A DNA stretch of 7,893 nucleotides from an uncultured Bacteroidota bacterium (GTDB lineage: Bacteria; Bacteroidota; Bacteroidia; Chitinophagales; Chitinophagaceae). The notes beneath the pieces are model-generated. The model made no database searches, was not told where the DNA came from, and saw nothing but the letters and a program-made list of their open reading frames with translations. A program made the position numbers and the translations under genes. Shown in pieces: positions 1 through 6,590 of this stretch; the first letter of the stretch is position 1, and every line of letters begins with the position of its first letter. Location: NCBI GenBank assembly GCA_946479055.1, contig CAMLEX010000207.1:1-7893 (forward strand), given 5' to 3'.

Positions 1-112
1 TTTTCGCAAACGGCTGCAGTTGTATTATCCTGGCTTACACCAATACAAGGTGACAAACTCTGAACAGGAATATGCGGTATCTATAAATATTGATTGCCAT
101 GAACGAGATTAA
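1..112 (+). CDS. LytS-type sensor histidine kinase, C-terminal end only
   Basis: This is the last 36 codons of a gene that begins before the window, read in the frame starting at base 2 and ending with TAA at 110-112. The peptide begins FRKRLQLYYPG and continues GLHQYKV. This matches the end of the ATPase domain in the His_kinase (LytS/YehU-like) family, where an N-box glycine segment is followed by NVRKRL and a Y-P-G turn. Such kinases are membrane sensors that phosphorylate a LytTR response regulator, and the next gene is exactly that, overlapping this stop by 14 bases. The overlap implies translational coupling and a cognate pair. The sensor region and the phosphorylated histidine are outside the window, so the signal cannot be guessed. 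The family call rests on a short stretch plus gene order. Confidence 0.8.
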   Translation, partial: FRKRLQLYYPGLHQYKVTNSEQEYAVSINIDCHERD

Positions 113-800
113 ATGCATGATCGTCGATGACGAACCGATAGCCAGAGATATTCTTAAAAAACATATTGAGGCAACAGCAGGTTTTGTATTGCTGAAGAGT
201 TGTATGAACGCTACTGAAGCTTATGCGGGCTTACACGAACATGAAGTGGATGTAGTTTTCCTGGATATCCAAATGCCGGTCATCACCGGTATTGATTTTT
301 TTAAATCACTGCGCAACCCGCCCCTGATTATTTTCACTACTGCCTATCATCAGTATGCGGTCGAAGGCTTTGAACTGAACTCTGTGGATTATTTACTAAA
401 ACCTATTACCTATGAACGCTTTTACCAGGCAGTGCAAAAAGTAAAAGAAAGATTAGAAGTAAGGTCGGTAAAAAAGACCGCACCGCCTGCCGACTACATT
501 TTTATCAGGCAGGATAGCCGGTTAATGAAAATTAACCACCATCAGATTCATTACATAGAAGCTGAAAAAGATTTTAGCTCCGTATATTTTGATGATAAGA
601 AATTGCTGGCGGGGATGCACCTGAAAATGTTTGAAGGTATGTTGCCGGCTGATCAGTTTTGCAGGATACATCGTTCCTACATTATCAACTTGTCGAAGAT
701 TACCTCTATCAATGGGAACACGGCCGAGTTAGGCAAAAAAGAAATACCTATCGGAGCTAATTACAAGGACGACCTAATCAAAAAACTGGGTATTGCGTAA
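99..800 (+). CDS. LytTR-family DNA-binding response regulator
   Basis: A 233-residue two-domain response regulator, the usual length for the LytR/AlgR class. Residues 1-120 are a receiver domain with the acidic pair D10/D11, phosphoacceptor D56 (in VVFLDIQMP), switch residue T80 or T81 (FTTAY) and conserved K101 (LLKP). Residues about 132-233 are a LytTR DNA-binding domain, with the recognisable IHYIEAEKDF, FCRIHRSYIIN and IPIGANY segments. The protein should be phosphorylated by the kinase encoded just upstream and then act as a transcription factor in the cytoplasm. I chose the ATG at 99, which gives MNEIKCMIVDDE. An in-frame TTG at 90 would add three residues but is a weaker start, and no Shine-Dalgarno sequence decides it. 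The gene overlaps the kinase by 14 bases, consistent with one transcript. Its target genes cannot be read from the window. Confidence 0.93.
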   Translation: MNEIKCMIVDDEPIARDILKKHIEATAGFVLLKSCMNATEAYAGLHEHEVDVVFLDIQMPVITGIDFFKSLRNPPLIIFTTAYHQYAVEGFELNSVDYLLKPITYERFYQAVQKVKERLEVRSVKKTAPPADYIFIRQDSRLMKINHHQIHYIEAEKDFSSVYFDDKKLLAGMHLKMFEGMLPADQFCRIHRSYIINLSKITSINGNTAELGKKEIPIGANYKDDLIKKLGIA

Positions 801-960
801 CTGAAAACCGGCGATATTACCAGGCTTGATGAGCAATGAATACCGCCACATTGGATCTGTTTTGGGTCGCCCTCTTTTTTGGCGTCGACTAGATTAATTC
901 ATTACAAATACTTTGAAATATTACTAAAGTTTAGGAACTTCCTGACACAAACAATCGGCG

Positions 961-1359
961 ATGTTAAAGGGTAAGATTTTGCTGATTGATGATGATCCGG
1001 AGGAGTTTGAAGTTTTTTGCCGGGCATTCGCCAATATAGGCGATAGGATACTTTGTATTCATGCATTGAATTGCCAGGATGCATTTCACGAGCTGGATTC
1101 TTCCGTAGAGTTACCGAAATATATTTTTCTTGATTTGAACCTTCCAGGCTCAGATGGAAAATACTGCCTGCAGCAGCTAAAAAATCATCCCAAATATTTT
1201 TCGGTTCCTGTATTCATTTACACGACAACTAAATGGCAGCTCAATTTAGAAGAGACTAAAAAGCTTGGAGCCCAAATGTTCTTTACAAAGCCGAATAATA
1301 TACATGAGTTAAATAAAATTCTAACCTTTGTTATATCAGAACAATGGAAAAGTAGTTGA
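961..1359 (+). CDS. Single-domain response regulator (receiver only, CheY/Rcp1-like)
   Basis: A 132-residue protein made of one receiver domain and no output domain. Visible signatures are the acidic cluster D10-D12 (LLIDDDPEE), phosphoacceptor D58 (IFLDLNLPGSDG), switch T88 (FIYTTTK) and K110 (FFTKP). The IDDDPEE start and the extended LDLNLPGSDG loop resemble the Rcp1-like receivers common in Bacteroidota, which act as phosphorelay intermediates or protein-protein switches rather than as DNA-binding factors. It follows the LytTR gene on the same strand after 160 bases. That gap is long enough for its own promoter, so membership of the same operon is uncertain. No histidine kinase that obviously partners it is in view other than the truncated one upstream. 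The start gives MLKGKILLIDDD, the normal beginning of a receiver. Confidence 0.9.
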   Translation: MLKGKILLIDDDPEEFEVFCRAFANIGDRILCIHALNCQDAFHELDSSVELPKYIFLDLNLPGSDGKYCLQQLKNHPKYFSVPVFIYTTTKWQLNLEETKKLGAQMFFTKPNNIHELNKILTFVISEQWKSS

Positions 1360-1434
1360 GCCTACTTATACGTATCCTTCAACCCCGAACATAAGCCCCA
1401 TTAGAATTGCTTAGATTGAAGCTAAGTTATACAG

Positions 1435-1464
1435 TTAAAAAGTGGAAATCAATCCACCTTTTAA
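1435..1464. terminator. Candidate bidirectional intrinsic terminator
   Basis: An inverted repeat with arms TTAAAAAGTGGA (1435-1446) and TCCACCTTTTAA (1453-1464) around the loop AATCAA. Eleven of twelve positions pair on the plus strand, with one A.C mismatch at 1441/1458. On the minus strand that position is a U.G pair, so the whole stem can form. The GTGGA/TCCAC core is followed by a T run in both directions. It sits between the receiver gene, which ends at 1359, and the facing GH95 gene, which ends at 1564, and could stop transcripts from both sides. The core stem is short, so efficiency is unknown. Confidence 0.6.
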
Positions 1465-1563
1465 AAACAATTCACATCAACACCACGGTTTGATCCATTG
1501 TTATTTATAAAAAATATTTTTTATCCGCATACTATTTAAATTGTTAGCAAAAAGCAGGATGGA

Positions 1564-4077
1564 TTATTTATCATTTACCTTCAGTTGATACACCTGTCCC
1601 TTTACTGTATTTATTGATAAAAGATATCCACGATCATCTTTAACGGGTTTAGCATCTACACCTATAATCATCACCGGCATGGCAGTTCTGATAACACATT
1701 TACCACCATTCAATGATTTGATAGAAGCATTTGAAAGTTGGTTATTTTTCCACTGAATATTTATTTCAAAAGCTCCCCTTGCTTTTAATCCTTTTATCAT
1801 TCCTTCTTTCCAGGCTGTTGGTAAAGCAGGTAATAAATGAATTTCATTCAAATGACTTTGTAATAGCAATTCTGCCATACCAGCGGTCCCAGCAAAGTTT
1901 CCATCAATCTGGAAAGGAGGATGTGCATCGAAGAAGTTGGGGTAGGTGCCACCACCACGGGAGTAATTCGTATTGCCGTCACCCGTTATGCGCAATAACT
2001 CTCTTATTAAACGATAGGCATGATCACCATCCAGTAACCTGGCCCACCAGTTTATTTTCCATCCTTTACTCCAGCCTGTACCTTCATCACCTCTTAGTTC
2101 CAATGTCTTTTTAGCAGCGTTGAAAAAATCAGGAGTTTGATTAATAGATAGCTGCCTTCCCGGATGCAGACCAAACAAATGCGATGCATGCCTGTGTAGG
2201 GGTTCGGTTTCCTCAAAATCTTTGTACCATTCCTGCAATTGTCCTTTACTACCAATTTGCAACGGAAACAATTTCTTTCTTTTTTCAATGAGCGTTTTTC
2301 TGAATTCAGCATCTGTATTCAATACTTCAGATGCTTCAATGAGGTTGGTAAACAGATCCCAGATAATGGACATATCCATCGTAGTCGCGACAGAAACACT
2401 CTGAGCTTCTCCATTTTTATCTTTGAATTTATTTTCGGGCGAAGTAGAAGGTGCTGTAACAAGATACCCCTTTCTATCTTCAACCAACCAGTCCATGGAA
2501 AAGAGTGCGGCTTCCTTCATAAGAGGATAGGCTTTTTCAGCAAGAAATTTTTTATCACCGGTAAAAGCATAATGCTCCCATAAATGCTGGCAAAGCCAGT
2601 TTGCACCCATGTACCAGTTGGCCCATACGGGATCGCCAGCACCAATATCTCCTACCGGATTGGAAGTGCACCATATTTCTGAATTATGGTGTGCCACCCA
2701 TCCACGGGCATTATAAAATTCCTTCGCCGTATTAGCGCCTGTTGCAGATAGATTTTTAATCCAGTTCAGCAATGGCAGATGCATTTCAGAAAGATTGGTA
2801 ATCTCTGCCGGCCAGTAATTCATTTGCGTATTAATGTTGATGGTATAGTTGGAACTCCACGGCGCTCTTAACTCTTTATTCCAGATTCCCTGCAGGTTGG
2901 CCGGCGGGCCGCCCGGCCTGGAAGATGAGATAAGCAAATAGCGGCCAAACTGAAAGTATAATGTTTCTATGCCCGGGTCATATGCTCCATTGGAATAGGC
3001 TTGTAGACGTTCATCTGAGGGCAAACTAATACTTTTGTTAGCTTCAGTTGTGTCTTTCACTGTAAATGAAACCCGGTTAAAATATTTTTGATAATCTGCC
3101 ACATGAGACTTTAATAAAGCAGCGTAGGATTTTTTAACCGCATTATTGATAAGGGCGGCAGCAATAGCTTTTTCATTTTTGCCTTCATTGTCGGGACATT
3201 TGTCAAAGCCATTAAAACTGGTAGCGGCAGCTACAAATAATAATACTTCTGTTGCATTGCGTACATGCATGCCCGAAGTATCTGCTGTAACGTTCCCATC
3301 TTTTGCAATAGCTTTAATGCGATATTGAAACCGCATACCATTACAGCCACTTGTATCTTCATACAGCACATGCTCCCTGTCTTTTGGATTATAATAACTG
3401 GGATCCACATGGGCCGGCGCTTTACCATTTAATAACAATTCATTGCTACCATTAGCCGCGAGCTGATAACGCAACTGGCTTTTGGCAGAGACATCAAAAT
3501 TCAAAGCGTTTTTACGGCTGGACGTAATACGTATCAGCATTATGTTACCAGGTGATGAAGTAAATATTTCCCGTTTATACTCTATGCCATTTATAGTAAA
3601 CCGTGTTGTGGCAATGGCCCGCTGCAGATTCAGATCACGGTAGTAAGCAGAAGGAGCAGCCCCATGAAAGTTTTGTTTTATAATTATATCCCCAAGTGGC
3701 ATGTAAGATTCTGTAAATAAACCCTGCATTTTTTTAGTAAGGAGGTTGGCTTTTGTATAGTCTTCTTCGTTTAATAATGCCTCTCTTATTTGCGGCAGGT
3801 ATTCATGCGCCTGGGGATTAATATTTCTTTTTACAGGCCCTCCGCTATAAAGGGTGCTTTCATTAAGTTGTATTAATTCTTCTTCTACACCCCCAAACAC
3901 CATTCCGCCAATATGACCATTACCAACTGGCAAAGCTTCTACCCATTGTGTGGCCGGTTTATTGTACCAAAGCTTTAAAGAAGATTGCGCACAAATTGTG
4001 GAGGGGTTAGCCAAAACAACAACAAGAATACTAATGCCTATAGATTTTATTTCAATAAATTTTTTTAATGCTTTCAT
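1564..4077 (-). CDS. GH95 alpha-L-fucosidase, exported
   Basis: An 837-residue glycoside hydrolase of family GH95, whose characterised members remove alpha-1,2-linked L-fucose (AfcA of Bifidobacterium) and in some cases alpha-L-galactose, by inversion. Residues 1-30 look like a signal peptide: KALKKF, a hydrophobic ISILVVVLA core, then ICA|Q. No proper lipobox is present, so the periplasm is the likely location. An N-terminal beta-sandwich (about 34-275, beginning LWYNKPA and EALPVGNGHIGGMVFGG) precedes the alpha/alpha barrel. The family active-site segments are present: N414 and N416 in YTININTQMNYW, E548 in SPENKF and D725 in FQIDGNF, taken as equivalents of AfcA N421, N423, E566 and D766. 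HRHASHLFGLHPG is also conserved. The start at 4077 is used because the signal peptide begins there; an upstream in-frame ATG at 4137 would put 20 non-signal residues in front. The gene lies 81 bases downstream of the dehydrogenase gene and is probably cotranscribed with it. Which linkage or sugar is cut cannot be decided from motifs alone. Confidence 0.93.
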   Translation of the reverse strand: MKALKKFIEIKSIGISILVVVLANPSTICAQSSLKLWYNKPATQWVEALPVGNGHIGGMVFGGVEEELIQLNESTLYSGGPVKRNINPQAHEYLPQIREALLNEEDYTKANLLTKKMQGLFTESYMPLGDIIIKQNFHGAAPSAYYRDLNLQRAIATTRFTINGIEYKREIFTSSPGNIMLIRITSSRKNALNFDVSAKSQLRYQLAANGSNELLLNGKAPAHVDPSYYNPKDREHVLYEDTSGCNGMRFQYRIKAIAKDGNVTADTSGMHVRNATEVLLFVAAATSFNGFDKCPDNEGKNEKAIAAALINNAVKKSYAALLKSHVADYQKYFNRVSFTVKDTTEANKSISLPSDERLQAYSNGAYDPGIETLYFQFGRYLLISSSRPGGPPANLQGIWNKELRAPWSSNYTININTQMNYWPAEITNLSEMHLPLLNWIKNLSATGANTAKEFYNARGWVAHHNSEIWCTSNPVGDIGAGDPVWANWYMGANWLCQHLWEHYAFTGDKKFLAEKAYPLMKEAALFSMDWLVEDRKGYLVTAPSTSPENKFKDKNGEAQSVSVATTMDMSIIWDLFTNLIEASEVLNTDAEFRKTLIEKRKKLFPLQIGSKGQLQEWYKDFEETEPLHRHASHLFGLHPGRQLSINQTPDFFNAAKKTLELRGDEGTGWSKGWKINWWARLLDGDHAYRLIRELLRITGDGNTNYSRGGGTYPNFFDAHPPFQIDGNFAGTAGMAELLLQSHLNEIHLLPALPTAWKEGMIKGLKARGAFEINIQWKNNQLSNASIKSLNGGKCVIRTAMPVMIIGVDAKPVKDDRGYLLSINTVKGQVYQLKVNDK

Positions 4078-4158
4078 ATGATGTCTATTATTTTTAAAAA
4101 CTATTTGGACTATCAGGGGCTTTAAACGGGCCAACAAAAAACTTATGCTAATCTATAA

Positions 4159-5175
4159 TTACGTCAGTTCAACCATCGCTTTAATCAGTCCGGATGAAGG
4201 GTCCAGCCATTTCTCAAATTCATCCTTAACGCTATCAAACATGACCCTGTGGGTGATATAAGTAGCAGGATTAATTAATCCTTTGCTCATGGTATCCATC
4301 ACGTATTCAAAATCTTCCCGTGTTGCATTGCGACTGCTCATCAGGGTTGACTCCCGCTTATGAAATTCCGGATGGCTGAAACTTATTTCACCACGTTGCA
4401 AGCCAATAAGCACGTACCTTCCGCCATGGGCCATATATTGAAATGCATTATTAATAGCTTTCTGATTACCGGTTGCGTCAATAACAACGGAAGGCATGTC
4501 GCCATTTGTTATTTCCTGCAAGCGTTCTGCAACATTTTCTGTCAACGCATTTATGGTATATGGAGTATTAAGCCTTGTTTTACAAAAATTTAATCGGGTA
4601 TCATTTACATCCAGTGCAATAACTTGTGCACCTGCCATGCGGGCAAATTCCATGGTTGCTAACCCGATAGGTCCCGCACCTGTTACGAGCACAAATTCAT
4701 CTTTTATTACCTGTGCACGACGTATGCCATGTGCACCAATAGCTAATGGTTCTACCAAAGCAAGTTCATCATAACCCAGGCCTTTGTTCTTAATTAATGT
4801 GTCAGAAGGAACCGAAAAATATTCTGACATTCCACCGTCAATATGTACGCCGCAGACTTTGATCTGGATACAGCAATTTGGTTTTCCATTTCTGCAGGCG
4901 ATACATTCTTTACAACTGAAATAGGGTATAAATGTCAATGCTTCTCCGGGTACGAATCCCTCGGCTCCGTCAGCATCAACCAGTTCTGCTGCTAACTCAT
5001 GTCCCAATATCCGTGGATAGCTAAAAAAAGGTTGTGTTCCCTGGTATGCATGCAGGTCTGTTCCGCAAATGCCTATGCGCTTTATTTTTAAGATCGCTTG
5101 ACCCGCCTGCATTTTGGGAGCCTGTAAATTTTTATATTCGAGCAAACCAGGTTTTATACATGCCAGTACTTTCAT
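4159..5175 (-). CDS. Zinc-dependent medium-chain dehydrogenase (sugar or polyol/aldonate type)
   Basis: A 338-residue medium-chain alcohol dehydrogenase of normal length, cytoplasmic, with no signal peptide. The catalytic zinc site is intact: C37 in GICGTDLH, H59-E60 in GHE and E142 in EPLAIG. The structural zinc lobe has C88, C91, C94 and C102. The nucleotide-binding motif GAGPIG is at 166-171, and D189 at the end of the second strand favours NAD+ over NADP+. Overall it resembles the RspB / L-galactonate 5-dehydrogenase / L-threonine dehydrogenase branch. The exact substrate cannot be told from sequence. Its position directly upstream of a fucosidase, and divergent from an AraC regulator, suggests oxidation of L-fucose, L-galactose or a downstream acid; this is inference. 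The start at 5175 gives MKVLACIKPG, a usual beginning for the family. The leader just before it is strongly A-rich on the coding strand, which is typical of Bacteroidota starts. Confidence 0.88.
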   Translation of the reverse strand: MKVLACIKPGLLEYKNLQAPKMQAGQAILKIKRIGICGTDLHAYQGTQPFFSYPRILGHELAAELVDADGAEGFVPGEALTFIPYFSCKECIACRNGKPNCCIQIKVCGVHIDGGMSEYFSVPSDTLIKNKGLGYDELALVEPLAIGAHGIRRAQVIKDEFVLVTGAGPIGLATMEFARMAGAQVIALDVNDTRLNFCKTRLNTPYTINALTENVAERLQEITNGDMPSVVIDATGNQKAINNAFQYMAHGGRYVLIGLQRGEISFSHPEFHKRESTLMSSRNATREDFEYVMDTMSKGLINPATYITHRVMFDSVKDEFEKWLDPSSGLIKAMVELT

Positions 5176-5332
5176 AAGAACCTACTTATTTTTTATTTTT
5201 TAAACTATTTTGGGTTAAAACTGCCTGATTAAATACTACAATAGTGGGAAATGTTCGGCATCCTGTAAAGTCTGAACGGGTCTCCGACGAAAATACAAGG
5301 CAATCATTATTCATTATCATAATCTCCTAGAA

Positions 5333-5443
5333 GGCTGTCAATAAATACCATACAGGTAAACATCTGTTGGTTTGTAAACCTACCTTTCTGCGGGATAATT
5401 TCATACCGGCATTTTTCCAAAGTTTTGTGCTATATTAACAGCC
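5333..5443. promoter_or_regulatory. Candidate operator region between divergent dehydrogenase and AraC genes
   Basis: The 289 bases between the two divergent starts should contain both promoters. Within them an imperfect inverted repeat is visible: GGCTGTCAATA at 5333-5343 and TATTAACAGCC at 5433-5443 (10 of 11 positions complementary), the second ending 21 bases before the AraC start codon. Between the arms, GTAAAC occurs twice in direct orientation (5356-5361 and 5374-5379), 18 bases apart, and the second lies in the small palindrome GGTTTGTAAACC (5370-5381). Repeats of this kind could be AraC-family binding sites. I find no convincing Bacteroidota promoter (TTTG and TAnnTTTG) on either strand, and repeats of this strength can arise by chance in a stretch this long. 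Confidence 0.25.
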
Positions 5444-5464
5444 GTTTTTTAACCAAGTATCTAT

Positions 5465-6340
5465 ATGAAACCCGTTCTGCGGCAGATAACAGCTACTCCT
5501 GCATGGTCTTTCCTGGTAAGAAAAGATAAGGGAAAATATATGCTTAACAACTGGCATTATCATCCCGAAATAGAATTATTGTTTCTCAAGAAAAGTTCAG
5601 GGACCTGGCTAATCGGTGATCATATCGGCCATTATCAAAGCGGCGATGTTGTGATGATCGGCGCCAACCTTCCGCATTGTTTTCGTCATGAAGCTGATTA
5701 TACATTGCAAGAAACATCCGGCGAAGCCATTTGTGTAAAATTTGTACCGGAAATATTTGGTAGTTTTTTTTTGAATTTGCCTGAAGCGAAACAAATAAAA
5801 GAATTGCTGGCGAAATGCAATTATGGTTTAAAGCTGACAGGCAAAATTAGAGACCGGATAGCCGTAGTTATAGAAAAAATGCTAACCCAGAGCCCTGGAA
5901 AAAAATTAGTTTCACTTATATCAGTACTTGAAGAAATAGCCGATACAAAAAAATATCTTTTGCTTTCCTCAAAGGGTTTCAGGCAAATATCCGGCGATAC
6001 AGATAAGGATAAAATAAAACTGGCATTTGACTATACTTTCGCACATTATAACGAAAAAATTACAATAGATAAAGTCGCTTCGCTACTGAATATGACACGT
6101 CCATCATTTTGCCGCTATTTCAAAAGCAAAACAAAGAAAACATATATCGGGTTTCTGATGGAAGTTCGGATCGGCTCAGCCTGTCGCTTATTGGTGGAAG
6201 ACGAAAAAAACGTAACAGAAATCAGTTATGAATGCGGTTATAATAATATATCGCATTTCAATCACCAGTTTAAATTCATTACCGGAAAAAAACCACTGGA
6301 GTACAAAAAAGATTATCTGAAAGAGGGGACTGAAAACTAA
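5465..6340 (+). CDS. AraC-family transcriptional regulator with N-terminal cupin
   Basis: A 291-residue regulator of typical AraC length. Residues about 10-100 form a cupin-type sensing domain with the N-W-H-Y-H-P-E-I-E motif at 29-37 and a GDVVMIGANLPH segment. Residues about 185-287 hold the two helix-turn-helix motifs: the first around 200-220 (IDKVASLLNMTRPSFCRYFK), the second around 250-270 (VTEISYECGYNNISHFNHQF), followed by the family signature ITGKKPLEYKK. It should bind DNA in the cytoplasm and respond to a small ligand, plausibly a sugar. It is divergent from the dehydrogenase-GH95 pair, the usual arrangement for a regulator of the neighbouring genes, and convergent with the GH29 gene. 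The start at 5465 (MKPVLRQI) fits the family and has no Shine-Dalgarno sequence. The ligand and the sign of regulation are not visible. Confidence 0.92.
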   Translation: MKPVLRQITATPAWSFLVRKDKGKYMLNNWHYHPEIELLFLKKSSGTWLIGDHIGHYQSGDVVMIGANLPHCFRHEADYTLQETSGEAICVKFVPEIFGSFFLNLPEAKQIKELLAKCNYGLKLTGKIRDRIAVVIEKMLTQSPGKKLVSLISVLEEIADTKKYLLLSSKGFRQISGDTDKDKIKLAFDYTFAHYNEKITIDKVASLLNMTRPSFCRYFKSKTKKTYIGFLMEVRIGSACRLLVEDEKNVTEISYECGYNNISHFNHQFKFITGKKPLEYKKDYLKEGTEN

Positions 6341-6503
6341 TCCAGCGGATATTTCCAGCTTTGCAATCTGATCCCTTATGTCTTCGAATATACTATGAGT
6401 GGTATCATTTATGACTCTGACGGAAGCAAAACCTGTTAGTTTAAGAAAAAGCAACAAGCCAAACGCCATAAATATCTTTTGCGGGGCAAAGATTCAGTTT
6501 CAT
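6341..6503 (-). pseudogene. Possible remnant of an exported-protein gene (very tentative)
   Basis: On the minus strand an ATG at 6503 opens MKLNLCPAK and soon runs into a stop. An ATG at 6469, one frame away, opens MAFGLLLFLKLTGFAS followed by a hydrophilic stretch containing IFEDIRDQIAKLEIS. Joined across a one-base frameshift near the AAAA at about 6477-6480, the two halves read like a signal peptide (basic start, hydrophobic core, A-S) plus the start of a mature protein. The second frame continues into the AraC 3' end, where it must be a chance frame. I recognise no family. It may be a decayed gene start lying just after the GH29 terminator, or simply an unused open frame in the 250-base gap between the convergent genes. 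Confidence 0.18.
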
Positions 6504-6544
6504 GACGGCAGTTTAAGTAAATACTATGTTGCGGTAGAAAACAC

Positions 6545-6572
6545 AAATAGAGGAGCTTCGGCCCCTCTATTT
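6545..6572. terminator. Strong intrinsic terminator hairpin, mainly for the GH29 gene
   Basis: A 12-position stem, AAATAGAGGAGC (6545-6556) against GCCCCTCTATTT (6561-6572), closes a TTCG tetraloop on the plus strand. Eleven positions pair, with one A.C mismatch at 6554/6563. On the minus strand that mismatch becomes a G.U pair, so the hairpin is fully paired there. It begins 18 bases after the GH29 stop codon and is followed on that strand by TGTGTTTTCT, a T-rich tail. It can also stop readthrough from the convergent AraC gene, since the plus-strand tail is TTTACTTT. Confidence 0.85.
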
Positions 6573-6590
6573 ACTTTAGCTGAATATTTA

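Noticed and set aside
866..890. Possible hairpin terminator after the LytTR gene (GTCGCC ... GGCGTCGAC with a T run)
   Set aside because: Only four to five base pairs form, with a bulge, and the T run lies in the loop rather than after the stem.
909..915. TACTTTG upstream of the receiver gene as a Bacteroidota -7 element
   Set aside because: It has one spacer base instead of two, and no TTTG at the right distance upstream. Similar near matches upstream of the dehydrogenase and AraC genes also fail.
1507..1524. Perfect 18-base palindrome of A and T (ATAAAAAAT / ATTTTTTAT) in the gap downstream of GH95
   Set aside because: It is pure AT in an AT-rich gap, with no loop to form a stable hairpin and no second copy. 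It could add to termination, but nothing supports a specific role.
1731..2583. Plus-strand open frames inside the GH95 gene
   Set aside because: They lie wholly within a well-supported GH95 coding sequence, have no family features and are low-complexity antisense readings.
4078..4137. Upstream in-frame ATG at 4137 for the GH95 gene
   Set aside because: It adds 20 residues in front of a well-formed signal peptide that starts at 4077 and would spoil its N-terminal region.
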